DNA of 64,000 nucleotides from the NCBI GenBank assembly GCA_964637875.1, contig CAZWXK010000007.1, forward strand, positions 9,644-73,643, read 5' to 3'. Positions 27,021 to 36,018 of this stretch are shown here, piece after piece. The notes beneath the pieces are model-generated. The model was not told the origin of the DNA and did not search any database. It was given only the letters and a program-made list of their open reading frames with translations. This DNA is from UBA5972 sp964637875 (GTDB lineage Bacteria > Pseudomonadota > Alphaproteobacteria > Rhodobacterales > Rhodobacteraceae). Within the stretch, counting starts at the first letter, position 1, and every line of letters starts with the position of its first letter. The position numbers and the translations under genes were made by a program.

Positions 27021-28106
27021 TTACTTGGCCAGCCAGGCGTTGAAACGGTCGTTCAACTCGTCCTGATGGTCGGCCCAGAACTCGAAGTCGTTCTGGATCG
27101 CGGTCTTGAAGTTCTCGGGCGCGGTCGGCATCTGCGCCTTCATGTCGATCGAAGGATCGGAATGATAGCTGCCGATCAGCTTGTTGGCCGATTTCCGGGC
27201 CGGACCGTAAGAGATCCAGCTTGCCTGATTGGCCAGCTGCTGGGTCGCGGTCGAAAACGCCAGGAAGTCCATCGCCAGATCCTTGTTCGGCGCGCCTTTC
27301 GGGATCACCCACACGTCAAAATCGAAGATCTGTGCATCCCAGACGATCTTGAACGGTTTCTTTTCGGCGGCAACGGCGTTGAAGATGCGGCCGTTATAGG
27401 CGGTGGTCATGGCGACTTCGCCATCCGCAAGCAGCTGCGGCGGCTGAGCGCCGGCTTCCCACCAGACGACATCGTTCTTGATCCGGTCAAGCACCTTGAA
27501 GGCGCGGTCAACCCCTTCGGGCGTGCCGAGAACCTTGTAGATCTGGTCGGCAGGAACGCCATCGGCAGCCAGCGCCATTTCCAGGTTGGCCTTGGGTGTC
27601 TTGCGCAGACCACGTTTGCCCGGGAACTTCTTGGTGTCAAAGAAATCGGCAATCGTCTTGGGCGCATTGTCGCCCTTGAACTTGGTGGTGTCATAGGCAT
27701 AGATCGTCGACCAGACGATATTGGCGACGCCGCAATCGGTGATCGCGCCGGGAATGAAATCCTTGGTCGCCGGGGTGCCGTCAGGCGCCGGCGGCAGGAT
27801 CGAGGGATCGATGGGTTCGAGCAGCCCCTCATCGCAGCCGCGCACGGCGTCGGACATTTCCACATCGACAATATCCCAGGTGACATTGCCGGCCTCGACC
27901 TGCGACTTCACCTCGGACAGACCGCCGTTATAGTCTTCGGAAATGATCTTGTTGCCGGTCTTGGCCATCCAGGGCTTGTGATAGGCCTCGATCTGGGACT
28001 TGGTATATGCCCCCCCCCACGACACGACGGTGATGGAGCCGGCCGAAGCCGCGCCAGCCACCAGGGCCGCCACTGCCGCGCTAGCAAATACGCTTGTGAT
28101 CTTCAT
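27021..28106 (-). CDS. potD: Periplasmic substrate-binding protein of a polyamine-type ABC importer
   Basis: A 361-residue secreted binding protein with a Sec signal peptide (MKITSVFASAAVAALVAG, then AASA; cleavage about residue 22). The mature start SITVVSWGGAYTKSQIEAY and the later VWWEAGAQPPQLLADGEVAMTTAYNGR are typical of the PotD/PotF (SBP_bac_2-like) family. ATG at 28106 follows AAGGAG. It lies between potA and potH in the operon. The ligand may be putrescine, spermidine or a related amine; opine- or mannopine-type relatives exist, so the ligand is not certain. Confidence 0.88.
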   Translation of the reverse strand: MKITSVFASAAVAALVAGAASAGSITVVSWGGAYTKSQIEAYHKPWMAKTGNKIISEDYNGGLSEVKSQVEAGNVTWDIVDVEMSDAVRGCDEGLLEPIDPSILPPAPDGTPATKDFIPGAITDCGVANIVWSTIYAYDTTKFKGDNAPKTIADFFDTKKFPGKRGLRKTPKANLEMALAADGVPADQIYKVLGTPEGVDRAFKVLDRIKNDVVWWEAGAQPPQLLADGEVAMTTAYNGRIFNAVAAEKKPFKIVWDAQIFDFDVWVIPKGAPNKDLAMDFLAFSTATQQLANQASWISYGPARKSANKLIGSYHSDPSIDMKAQMPTAPENFKTAIQNDFEFWADHQDELNDRFNAWLAK

Positions 28107-28182
28107 GTTTTTCTCCTTGTCAGTTTCACCCGTTCTTCTCCCCATCCTGGCAGGCACCGGGCCACACCGCCAGGTTGTTCGC

Positions 28183-29289
28183 TCAGGTCGCGTCCAGCGC
28201 CCGGCAATCTTCGGTTTCCCAGCCAACGGTGGTCTTTTCGCCCACCACGAGGCGCTTGTTGTCGGCCGCATTGGGCACCTTGACGACGAAATCCTCGTTG
28301 CCATGGACGCGCATCCGGCAGCGAATGTGATCGCCCAGATAGATAAGTTCGAGCACCTCGGCCTCGGTGCGGTTCATTCCCTGATCGGCGCCGACCCTGA
28401 CGCGCTCGGGCCGAATCGAAAGGGTGGTCCGGTCGCCGACATCGCCGCAGTTCACCGCCTTGGCGGTCACAACCGCGCCGCCGTCCAGCTCGACCGTGGC
28501 GACATCGCCATCGACAGCCCTGACGACACCGGTCATGCGGTTGTTTTCACCGATGAACTGGGCGACAAAGGCGTTTTCCGGCCGCTCGTACAGATCGTCG
28601 GGCGTGGCCAGCTGCTGGATGACCCCGTCATCGAACACGGCGATGCGGTCGGACATCGTCAGTGCCTCGGACTGATCGTGGGTTACATAGACCACCGTCA
28701 CGCCCAGCCGGTCGTGCAGATGCTTGATCTCGAACTGCATGTGCTCGCGCAGCTGCTTGTCCAGCGCACCCAGCGGTTCGTCCATCAGCACGAGGTCGGG
28801 TTCGAACACCAGCGACCGGGCAAGCGCGATGCGCTGCTGTTGCCCACCCGAAAGCTGCGCCGGGCGGCGGTTGATGAAATCGAGCATCTCGACCATGTCC
28901 AGCGCATGTCTGATCTTTTCCTCGCGCTCGGCCTTGCCCATCTTGCGCACTTCCAGCGGAAAGGACAGGTTCTCGCCCACCGTCATGTGGGGAAACAGCG
29001 CATAGTTCTGGAACACCATGCCGATTCCGCGCTTGTGGGGCGGGATGTTGTTGATCGGATGTCCCCCCAGCAGGATGTCGCCGTGGGTTGCGGTTTCAAA
29101 CCCGGCCAGCATCATCAGGCAGGTCGTCTTGCCCGAGCCCGACGGCCCCAGCATGGTCAGGAACTCGCCCCTGCCGATCGCCAGATTGAGGTCTTTCACG
29201 ACCAGGGTTTCGCCATCATAACTTTTCTGAACGTGATCAAAAACAACGAAACCGTCTTCTTTCGATACGGTCTGCGGCTCTGCGGACAA
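28183..29289 (-). CDS. potA: ABC importer ATP-binding protein, PotA type
   Basis: A 368-residue ATPase of the spermidine/putrescine class. Walker A LGPSGSGKTTCLMM, Q-loop FQNYALFPHMTV, signature LSGGQQQRIALARS, Walker B LVLMDEPLGALD and H-loop VTHDQSEA are all present, followed by a C-terminal TOBE domain (about residues 280-360). The initiation codon is TTG at 29289, preceded by GGGAGAGA. It is the first gene of the minus-strand operon potA-potD-potH-potI. Confidence 0.93.
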   Translation of the reverse strand: MSAEPQTVSKEDGFVVFDHVQKSYDGETLVVKDLNLAIGRGEFLTMLGPSGSGKTTCLMMLAGFETATHGDILLGGHPINNIPPHKRGIGMVFQNYALFPHMTVGENLSFPLEVRKMGKAEREEKIRHALDMVEMLDFINRRPAQLSGGQQQRIALARSLVFEPDLVLMDEPLGALDKQLREHMQFEIKHLHDRLGVTVVYVTHDQSEALTMSDRIAVFDDGVIQQLATPDDLYERPENAFVAQFIGENNRMTGVVRAVDGDVATVELDGGAVVTAKAVNCGDVGDRTTLSIRPERVRVGADQGMNRTEAEVLELIYLGDHIRCRMRVHGNEDFVVKVPNAADNKRLVVGEKTTVGWETEDCRALDAT

Positions 29290-29354
29290 GTCTGTCTCTC
29301 CCTGTTGGACCCGAAACCGGGGCTGCGGTTTTTCTGGATCGGGCTAACCCAACC

Positions 29355-29360
29355 ATATTA
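29355..29360 (-). promoter_or_regulatory. Possible -10 box of the pot operon
   Basis: On the minus strand TAATAT lies 66 bases upstream of potA, with a weak CCGACT 17 bases further upstream. The rest of the 245-base region (29290-29534) contains AT-richer sequence with repeated TTGCA/TGCAA words but no clear operator. Confidence 0.3.
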
Positions 29361-29534
29361 GAGGGCACATTGCAACAAGTCGGGCCCGGAAACATCCCCC
29401 GATTGCAAATCCCTGTTTGTGTTGCACAATCGCCTGTTTCCGAGACCGAAAATTGCCTGTGGGCGGCATACCGGGAAAGATTGGCGACACGCCTGCGTGA
29501 CCCTGCGACAAGGGCGGGGCGTATCGCGACCTGC

Positions 29535-30203
29535 TCAACGCAGGCCATGGTTGTGGGCAAACCGCGCGCGCAGGGCGTCGGGGTCAAAGCCGTCGCGAAT
29601 CCAGTCGATCAGCGAAACCCCCTTTGGCGCGGCCTCTTCGAGATAGGCCTCGAAGAACAGGTCGAGGATGCCGTTCTTCGAGCGCCGCAGATGGGCATAG
29701 CGCCAGTGGAGTTGCTTCATCGCCTCGGCAACCGGCACATCCCGGATGACATGCAGATAGAGCGCGGCCGCAAAACCCGTGCGGTCGGCGCCCGACTTGC
29801 AATGCATGACGACCGGCCTTTCCATGCTGCGGAATATGTCGATCAGGCCCAGGATCTCGTCTGCCGAGGCCAGATCCGATCCGTACAGACGATGGTCGAT
29901 CAGCTGCAATCCCAACGCATCGCAGGCCTCGCGTTCGAACAGGTACTGGCTGTGCCGGGCGGCGCCGCGCAGATTGAGAATGGTCCTTATCCCCATGTCC
30001 CGGAACTGGGCCAGCCGCTCGGGCGACGGCTGATTGGCGCGGTAGACCCCATCGTCTATCTTGTGGAAATTCTTCCACCATCGGCGCAGGATGGCATGAT
30101 CGAACCAGTCGAAATGCAGCTTGGCGCGCCGGCGTGCCTCGGGGGTCGAGATATCCACCCCCAGCTCATGGCGCCATTCGCGGAAACGTTCGCGCAGGGT
30201 CAT
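29535..30203 (-). CDS. Tyrosine/dual-specificity phosphatase family protein
   Basis: A 222-residue protein with the cysteine phosphatase loop HCKSGADRTG (C-x5-R) near residue 138 and the upstream motif IRTILNLRGAARHS typical of bacterial dual-specificity/atypical tyrosine phosphatases. The start at 30203 leaves a seven-base gap to the preceding glycosyltransferase gene; an earlier in-frame ATG at 30239 would overlap it. It is the last gene of a minus-strand set with two glycosyltransferases, suggesting a role in surface polysaccharide control or lipid/sugar phosphate turnover. Confidence 0.85.
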   Translation of the reverse strand: MTLRERFREWRHELGVDISTPEARRRAKLHFDWFDHAILRRWWKNFHKIDDGVYRANQPSPERLAQFRDMGIRTILNLRGAARHSQYLFEREACDALGLQLIDHRLYGSDLASADEILGLIDIFRSMERPVVMHCKSGADRTGFAAALYLHVIRDVPVAEAMKQLHWRYAHLRRSKNGILDLFFEAYLEEAAPKGVSLIDWIRDGFDPDALRARFAHNHGLR

Positions 30204-30210
30204 TGCTGGG

Positions 30211-31053
30211 TCATCCCGGTCCTCCGCCGCCCCTTGCATCGGAACGCAGGCGCATGTCGCGCGCCCGCTTCCATGGCAGGCGGTTCCAGTGCAGGGCTGC
30301 CAGATAGCCCAGGCGATAGCGCAGATTTTTCAGGGCCTGGCGCAGAAACCCGCCCCCCGAAGCGTCGTCGGCGCGCCTTCTTGACGCGGCGATGGTGTCG
30401 CCGCGACTGGCCTCGACGCCCGGCCGGATCGGAGGAGGCAGCACCAGACGAATGCGCAGGCCATGTTCCCAGAACCGCTTGTGATCCTCGTCGATGGGGC
30501 GCGCAAAGGGCAGGCTGCGGCGCATCAGCTGCTCGGCCGCCGCACGGGTGATGACATAGCCCAGCGTCGTGTTGGGAACCTGATAGGGAAGCGCAAGTTC
30601 ATACCCCCTGCACAGGGGGCGCCGTCCCAGCATGCGCTTGTCGGGGCGTCGGGTATACAGCTTGACCAGATCCCAGTCGCCGATCTCGGCATCCCGGGCC
30701 AACGCGCCCAGGACCAGGGCCAGATCGGGGCCGGCCTCGAAATCGTCCTCCAGAACGACGGCACCCGGCGCGTCGGAAAGGGCCAGCCTGCGCCATACCT
30801 CGACATGGCTGAGGTAACAGCCGATCTCGCCCGCCAGCAGGGGGTGGCGAAACTTGTGCCGGTTGGCATCGGCGTCATAGACCCGCGCCACCTCGTCGGC
30901 ACCGAGCGCCCGGCCGTTGACGGCATCGACACGCCGAAACGCGATCCCGAGAGCGTCGAGCGCGGCGCGGCACCTGCGCATCCGCGCGGTATTGTCGGCA
31001 AGGTTGATCACATGAACCGGCCAGATACCCCGTGTTGCGACGATGCCGGTCAT
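30211..31053 (-). CDS. Glycosyltransferase family 25 (LPS/glycan galactosyltransferase-like)
   Basis: A 280-residue GT25 protein. N-terminal VHVINLADNTARMRRC, then GEIGCYLSHVEVWRRL and VVLEDDFEAGPDL (the DxD-like EDD motif) are the family hallmarks. The Arg/Gly-rich C-terminal tail is probably disordered. It overlaps the upstream glycosyltransferase by ATGA and is followed by the phosphatase. It should transfer a hexose to a cell-surface glycan in the cytoplasm or on the inner membrane. Confidence 0.87.
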   Translation of the reverse strand: MTGIVATRGIWPVHVINLADNTARMRRCRAALDALGIAFRRVDAVNGRALGADEVARVYDADANRHKFRHPLLAGEIGCYLSHVEVWRRLALSDAPGAVVLEDDFEAGPDLALVLGALARDAEIGDWDLVKLYTRRPDKRMLGRRPLCRGYELALPYQVPNTTLGYVITRAAAEQLMRRSLPFARPIDEDHKRFWEHGLRIRLVLPPPIRPGVEASRGDTIAASRRRADDASGGGFLRQALKNLRYRLGYLAALHWNRLPWKRARDMRLRSDARGGGGPG

Positions 31054-32015
31054 GGACAGCCCCCCTGCATGCGGGAAATGTCGCGCCAGCCAGGGCTGAG
31101 GCGATCGAGTGCCTGTTCCAGCCCATCATCGGGAAAACTGGGGGCAAAGGCGGTGGCGCGTTCGATCAACAGCCTGTTCTTGGCGCTGAACACGGTGGAA
31201 AGGCGCGCCACCGGCCCCGGCACCAGCGCAGCGCGCGCCTCGGGCAGGCTCATCAGCCAGCTCTTGCGGAATCGGGCACGCTTGCGGGCAAACCGGCTGT
31301 CGGGATTGTCGTCGAGTTCGTAATTCACAAATCCTTCGCCGGTTTTCAGAAATTTCAGATGCCAGTAGAGATAGCCCACGAACCGGCGCCTGAGGCCGGC
31401 GCGGCCAAAGCGCTCGAAACGGGGGTCGTGATGGAAACGGGTCGCGGGAGACACCCTGAAATACCCGATATCGCCCCCCCCCGAAACGGGATCGACCGCG
31501 GGGATCGCCAGCCGGCCCGACCTGTCGCGCGCCAGATTGACCCCGGAAAAGCAATGCAGCGCCCCCTCGTCCAGCCGGCCCGCACGCAGATCATCGCAAA
31601 TGCGCGCGACCGCAGACGGTATTGCCAGATGGTCGTCATCCAGCTTGACCGCATGGCGATACCGTGTCTGCGCAAGCGCGAAATTGGAATAGTTGACCAT
31701 GCTTTCCGGGCTGTCGCCGGGGGTTTCGGCATGGGCCTTGCTGCCCAGCGGCTGCACCCGGTCGGTATAGTGGAAAACCCGGATCCGGGGCGCGAACTCC
31801 TGCGCAAGACGCGCCAGGATTTCCGGGGTTCCATCGTTGCACTGGTTATGAACGGCGACGATCTCGTCATAGAATCCGATGTGGCTGCGGATGGTCGGCT
31901 CGATGAAATCGGCGCCGTTGCGGATGCGCATGAATGCACTGATGCCCGGCTTGCGATCGTCCACGCGCAAGTGATCGGGCCGAAAGACATAGCCTGTTAC
32001 CGTTTCCATATGCAT
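31050..32015 (-). CDS. Glycosyltransferase family 2 (GT-A fold)
   Basis: A 321-residue protein whose first half resembles GT2 enzymes: ISAFMRIRNGADFIEPTIRSHIGFYDEIVAVHNQCNDGT, then HAVKLDDDHLAIP with the DDD metal/nucleotide motif. The C-terminal half is basic and unlike common GT2 extensions. The start is uncertain: ATG at 32015 or 32009. It overlaps the GT25 gene by ATGA. Donor and acceptor are unknown. Confidence 0.78.
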   Translation of the reverse strand: MHMETVTGYVFRPDHLRVDDRKPGISAFMRIRNGADFIEPTIRSHIGFYDEIVAVHNQCNDGTPEILARLAQEFAPRIRVFHYTDRVQPLGSKAHAETPGDSPESMVNYSNFALAQTRYRHAVKLDDDHLAIPSAVARICDDLRAGRLDEGALHCFSGVNLARDRSGRLAIPAVDPVSGGGDIGYFRVSPATRFHHDPRFERFGRAGLRRRFVGYLYWHLKFLKTGEGFVNYELDDNPDSRFARKRARFRKSWLMSLPEARAALVPGPVARLSTVFSAKNRLLIERATAFAPSFPDDGLEQALDRLSPGWRDISRMQGGCP

Positions 32016-32254
32016 CCGTCGCCCGACCAAACCCGTTCCTGCAAGGATTTCGTGTAACCGCTGCGGCCTGCTTGCGCAAGCGACCGGCCACAGGTCCGCC
32101 TCGGCCCGAGGGAGAGACGGCGCATGGCCGCCTTCGCTCCTGAGAGCGGGCCTCCTGCGGCGTCGCGCAGATCGCAGCCCCGTAATCGTGACCCTGTGCA
32201 AAACGGTGCAAAGCATGTTATCGCGCCCCTGTTGACGCAATACGGAGGCAAGGA

Positions 32255-33115
32255 ATGATCGTCACCCATATATTCGGCGGGCTGGGCAACCAGCTGTTCC
32301 AGTTTGCCTTTGGCAAGGCGCTGTCGGCGCGCCTTGGGGTCGACTTGGCCATCGACACCCGCTATTTCGATCGGCCCCGTCCTGACGCGCTGTGTCTGCA
32401 TCACTTTTCCATCCGCACGCCCGAGGCCGATCGAAAGGGCCTGCCCGCCATGCGTCATGACGGATTGCTGCCCTATCTTGCCGCAAGGATGCGCGGCCAC
32501 CGCTGGACGATGTTCCGGGAAAGATCCCTGGCCTATGACCCCGCGGCGGAAATGCTGGGCGACAATACCTATCTCAAGGGCTACTGGCAGACCGAGCGCT
32601 ATTTCCGCGATCATGCCGATCTGGTGCGGGCCCACCTGCAGGTCGTCACGCCGCCAACCGATGAAAACCGTCGCGTCATGGAAGAACAGGAAGGCTGCCT
32701 GCCGGTCTCGTTGCATGTCCGGCGCGGAGACTATGTATCCAATCCGAAATTCAACGCGACCCACGGCACATGCGACCTTGACTATTACCGGCGCGCGGCC
32801 GACCTGATCGTCGAACGCATTGGCGAGCAGCCGGTCTTCTTTGCCTTTTCGGACGAACCCGACTGGGTGCGCGACAATCTGCGCCTGCCCTATCCGATGC
32901 GGATCGTGTCCCATAACGGCCCCGAGCACAATTACGAGGATATCCGCCTGATGAGCCGCTGCCGCCATCACATCGTGGCCAATTCCTCGTTCTCGTGGTG
33001 GGGGGCCTGGCTGAATCCGGACCCGGACAAGATCGTGATTGCCCCCCGGCGCTGGTTTGCCGACCCGAAGATGCAGAAACACGATCTTGTCCCGGAAAGC
33101 TGGATCACCCTGTAG
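32255..33115 (+). CDS. Alpha-1,2-fucosyltransferase-like glycosyltransferase (GT11)
   Basis: A 286-residue GT11 protein. The N-terminal FGGLGNQLFQFAFGKAL, the donor-binding motif SLHVRRGDYVSNP (near residue 150) and the C-terminal ANSSFSWWGAWLN are family signatures. Such enzymes add fucose or a similar deoxy sugar to surface glycans. It is divergent from the GT2 gene across 239 bases and is transcribed toward the GGDEF gene. With the two other transferases and the phosphatase it makes a small surface-glycan island. Confidence 0.92.
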   Translation: MIVTHIFGGLGNQLFQFAFGKALSARLGVDLAIDTRYFDRPRPDALCLHHFSIRTPEADRKGLPAMRHDGLLPYLAARMRGHRWTMFRERSLAYDPAAEMLGDNTYLKGYWQTERYFRDHADLVRAHLQVVTPPTDENRRVMEEQEGCLPVSLHVRRGDYVSNPKFNATHGTCDLDYYRRAADLIVERIGEQPVFFAFSDEPDWVRDNLRLPYPMRIVSHNGPEHNYEDIRLMSRCRHHIVANSSFSWWGAWLNPDPDKIVIAPRRWFADPKMQKHDLVPESWITL

Positions 33116-33211
33116 AACGGGTGGCAGCCGGGCACGGCCGCTCCACTTCATCATTTCTTCATTCCCACCGGCCAGGATGGTCGCATGTATGCCACATGGC
33201 GGGAGGGATGA

Positions 33212-35362
33212 ATGAAACGCTTGCGAAACTGGCTGGGCAATGCCTCATGCTGCCTGTTGCAGCAATGGCGCATGCTCGCCCAGATGGGGGCGATCATCCT
33301 TTTTGCATCAGCGGCAATCCTGTACCTTCCCCGCCCCATGGCCCAACGCCTGTTGCGCGATGACATGGTGAACCGGGCCCATCAGTGGGAAACACGGCTG
33401 GAAACAATCCTCGACGGGGGGCGCGCGACCTTTGCAACGGGCCGTATTGCAGCCCGCGACAAGGCATCGCTGGCGTTGTTCCTGCGTGCAAGCGACGTGT
33501 TCCGCATGCGCCTGTTCGACCGGCGGGGCAGGATCTTCTGGTCGTCCCGCCCGGACGAGATCGGCAGAACCCTGCCCGAAGACAGCTTTGCCACCGTCGC
33601 CGCGACCGGCCGATACGTCTATGCTCAGGACGAAACCACCGTTGCCCGGATCGACGGTTTCAGACAGGACAATCCCGACAGCTTTCACAGGCCGGGCGAC
33701 CGCAGGCTGGTCGCCGAAATCACCGTGCCGGTACTCGAGCGCGGCCAGTTCCAGGGGGCGGTGGAATTCTATCGCGACATCACCACCATGCACGCAAGTT
33801 TTGTCGCGCGCATGCGCACCGCGCTGGCTGCATTCGCCGGCATCGGCGTTGTCCTCAGCTGCGGCATCATCCTGTTCATCGTGCTGAATGACCAGAAGCG
33901 CATGCGCCTGATGCGCGAAAACGCCGTCCAGGAACAGGTCATCATGGAGCAGCAGAAACGTGCCGCGCGCGAGATTCGCATGCTGTCCAGCCTCAATGAA
34001 TGGCTGCAATCCAGCAATTCCCTGGACGAGCTGTTTTCCATGGTCAGCGCCTTCATGGGCCGGCTTCTGCCCGATTGCGCCGGCAGCATCTATGTCTATT
34101 CCAATTCACGCGATGTGCTGGATGGTGCCTGCCAGTGGAACGGTGCGCCTCTGCATGCTCATATCCGGCCCGATTCCTGCTGGGGCCTGCGGCGTGGGCG
34201 CACCTATGCCTATGGCCAGGGCGAGATAGACTTTGCCTGCGAACATGTAACCGGCCCGGGCGTCGGCCCCGAACAGCCCCCCGCCCCGAGCCCCGGCATC
34301 CCCCCTGCGCGGCCTGGCGTTCCGGCACGGGAAAACCCCGTATCGGAATCGCGTTACCAGCCCTGGAAAGACGGACGCCCCTATTTCTGTTTTCCCGTTC
34401 TGGCACATGGCGAAACGGTGGGTCTGATGCATCTTGCCCCATGTGCGGGCGTCTCGACCGAAACCTTTGTTGCCGTGCGCAATCTCGGCCAGATGTGTGC
34501 CGAACAAATCAGCCTGGCGATTGCAAATGTCCAGCTGCGCGACCAGCTGCACCACCAGTCGGTACGCGATCCGCTGACCGGTCTGTTCAACCGGCGCCAT
34601 TTTCTGGAGAACCTGCGCCGCCATATCGATGCGGCCCGCCACGAAAAGGGGGCTGTCTCGCTGATCTCGATCGACGTCGACCACTTCAAGGCCTTCAACG
34701 ACAATCACGGCCACGACGCCGGCGACATGGTTCTGCGCGCTGTCGGCGAAACTTTGGAGCGCCTTTGCGACGGCGACGAAATCCCATGCCGCATGGGAGG
34801 TGAGGAATTCATCGCATTGCTGCCAGATGCCGGCATGAAGGCGGCTCTGGCCAAGGCGGAACAACTGCGCAAGGCGATCGCCGCCATCAAGATACGCTAT
34901 GGCGAGAAAACCCTGCCGCGCATAACCATATCGGCCGGGGTCTCGACCTGGCCTGCTGACGGCGCAATGCCGCAGGACCTGATCAAGGCCGCCGACAACG
35001 CGCTGTACGAGGCCAAGGCCCGCGGTCGCAACCGCGTCTGCCCCACCGCGGGCGCCACCCGGGAGAACCGCGCAAAGGATCCGAATCAGGAACACGATAC
35101 CAGATCGGGGCGCGCGGCGGCCGGCGGAAAAAGGGAACCTTCCGGCGGCGACAGCAAGGCCAGCATCGACGCGGGCGCGGTGGATGATCCGACCCGCACG
35201 CCGCCTGTTGCCGGTCTGGGCGCACATGGGACAGAACACCCGGCGGCCGGCCCGATTCATCGCGACAAGGTTGCCAATTCCGCAAAGGCCCGGCCGAATG
35301 GCCGATCACCCGACGAACGCCTCCTGACAACGCGCGCCACCCCTGCCCCGCGCCCCGGCTGA
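33212..35362 (+). CDS. Membrane-bound diguanylate cyclase (GGDEF domain)
   Basis: A 716-residue sensor protein: a membrane segment near 24-42, a periplasmic domain (about 43-205), a second segment (about 206-228), a coiled region, a GAF-like domain (about 255-450) and a GGDEF domain (about 455-615) with intact RMGGEEF, so it should make c-di-GMP. A Pro-rich stretch (GVGPEQPPAPSPGIPPARP) interrupts the GAF-like part, and the last about 95 residues are a low-complexity hydrophilic tail. The RxxD inhibitory site is not at the canonical distance. No clear partner gene is adjacent. Confidence 0.9.
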   Translation: MKRLRNWLGNASCCLLQQWRMLAQMGAIILFASAAILYLPRPMAQRLLRDDMVNRAHQWETRLETILDGGRATFATGRIAARDKASLALFLRASDVFRMRLFDRRGRIFWSSRPDEIGRTLPEDSFATVAATGRYVYAQDETTVARIDGFRQDNPDSFHRPGDRRLVAEITVPVLERGQFQGAVEFYRDITTMHASFVARMRTALAAFAGIGVVLSCGIILFIVLNDQKRMRLMRENAVQEQVIMEQQKRAAREIRMLSSLNEWLQSSNSLDELFSMVSAFMGRLLPDCAGSIYVYSNSRDVLDGACQWNGAPLHAHIRPDSCWGLRRGRTYAYGQGEIDFACEHVTGPGVGPEQPPAPSPGIPPARPGVPARENPVSESRYQPWKDGRPYFCFPVLAHGETVGLMHLAPCAGVSTETFVAVRNLGQMCAEQISLAIANVQLRDQLHHQSVRDPLTGLFNRRHFLENLRRHIDAARHEKGAVSLISIDVDHFKAFNDNHGHDAGDMVLRAVGETLERLCDGDEIPCRMGGEEFIALLPDAGMKAALAKAEQLRKAIAAIKIRYGEKTLPRITISAGVSTWPADGAMPQDLIKAADNALYEAKARGRNRVCPTAGATRENRAKDPNQEHDTRSGRAAAGGKREPSGGDSKASIDAGAVDDPTRTPPVAGLGAHGTEHPAAGPIHRDKVANSAKARPNGRSPDERLLTTRATPAPRPG

Positions 35363-35551
35363 CCCGGGAAAGGCGCGCGCCACAAGGCGGATCTCCTACA
35401 TCAGGTACCCGACCATTTGCACATGGCTGTGCGCATCTGCCTTACCCCGGGCGCATCGCATTTCCCGGATGCCCCGGCCAGTGCGCGGGACATGCCCCGC
35501 CCCGCAATGACAGCGCAAGACAAGGGCGCAAATCTTGTTCTTGCCTAATAC

Positions 35552-35575
35552 ATGTAATGTGGTACGGTATTACAT
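35552..35575 (+). promoter_or_regulatory. Palindromic GTAC-centred element upstream of the pad operon (site 1)
   Basis: Left half ATGTAATGTGGT (35552-35563) and right half ACGGTATTACAT (35564-35575) match at 9 of 12 palindromic positions. It lies 36 bases upstream of the thioesterase start. Related elements lie before korA/had, hcrC, and ridA/ligase, so a shared regulator of the aromatic genes is likely. Confidence 0.65.
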
Positions 35576-35610
35576 ATTTATCGAGTCACGGCGAAAGGGA
35601 GAGTCGTCGA

Positions 35611-36018
35611 ATGAACGCGAATATCCACCAGGGATTGACAGCAACACGGCAGGTCACGGTAGATCGCGACCGGACAATCGGCTTCATGGGCGAGGATCTG
35701 CGCGTCTATGCCACCCCTGCGCTGGTGGCCGACATCGAAATGGCCTGCCGCAATCTTCTGGTCGAAAACCTGCCCGAAGGCCAGGATTCGGTCGGCGTCA
35801 CGGTTTCGATCGCCCACCTCGCCCCCACCCTGCTGGGCATGGAAGCCACCATCACCGTCACCGTGACCGAGGTGGACGGCAACAAGATCACCTTCGGGAT
35901 CGAGGCACGCGACCCGGTGGAAACCATCTGCAAGGGCAACCACCAGAGATTCATCGTCGATCTGGACATCACCCGAGAGCGCCTGCGCAAGAAAGCGGAA
36001 AAAGCCGGAATGCAATGA
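35611..36018 (+). CDS. FlK-like hotdog thioesterase, first gene of the pad operon
   Basis: A 135-residue hotdog-fold protein resembling fluoroacetyl-CoA thioesterase FlK. The segments VYATPALVADIEMAC, SVGVTVSIAHLAPT and ICKGNHQRFIVD hold the Thr, Glu and His positions used for catalysis in that family. The start at 35611 follows GGGAGA. Its stop overlaps the padB start by ATGA, so the two are translationally coupled. Since oxidation of phenylacetyl-CoA by PadB releases free phenylglyoxylate, hydrolysis of a phenylglyoxylyl-CoA (or another aryl-acyl-CoA) is a reasonable but unproven role. Housekeeping protection against stalled CoA esters is an alternative. Confidence 0.8.
   Translation: MNANIHQGLTATRQVTVDRDRTIGFMGEDLRVYATPALVADIEMACRNLLVENLPEGQDSVGVTVSIAHLAPTLLGMEATITVTVTEVDGNKITFGIEARDPVETICKGNHQRFIVDLDITRERLRKKAEKAGMQ

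Noticed and set aside
28010..28018. Run of nine C in potD as a frameshift or phase-variation tract
   Set aside because: The frame is intact on both sides (SWGGAYT) and the tract encodes a conserved Trp-Gly-Gly start of the mature binding protein.
32100..32165. GC-rich partial inverted repeats between the GT2 and GT11 genes as an attenuator or small RNA
   Set aside because: Stems are short and imperfect, and no promoter or terminator frames them.
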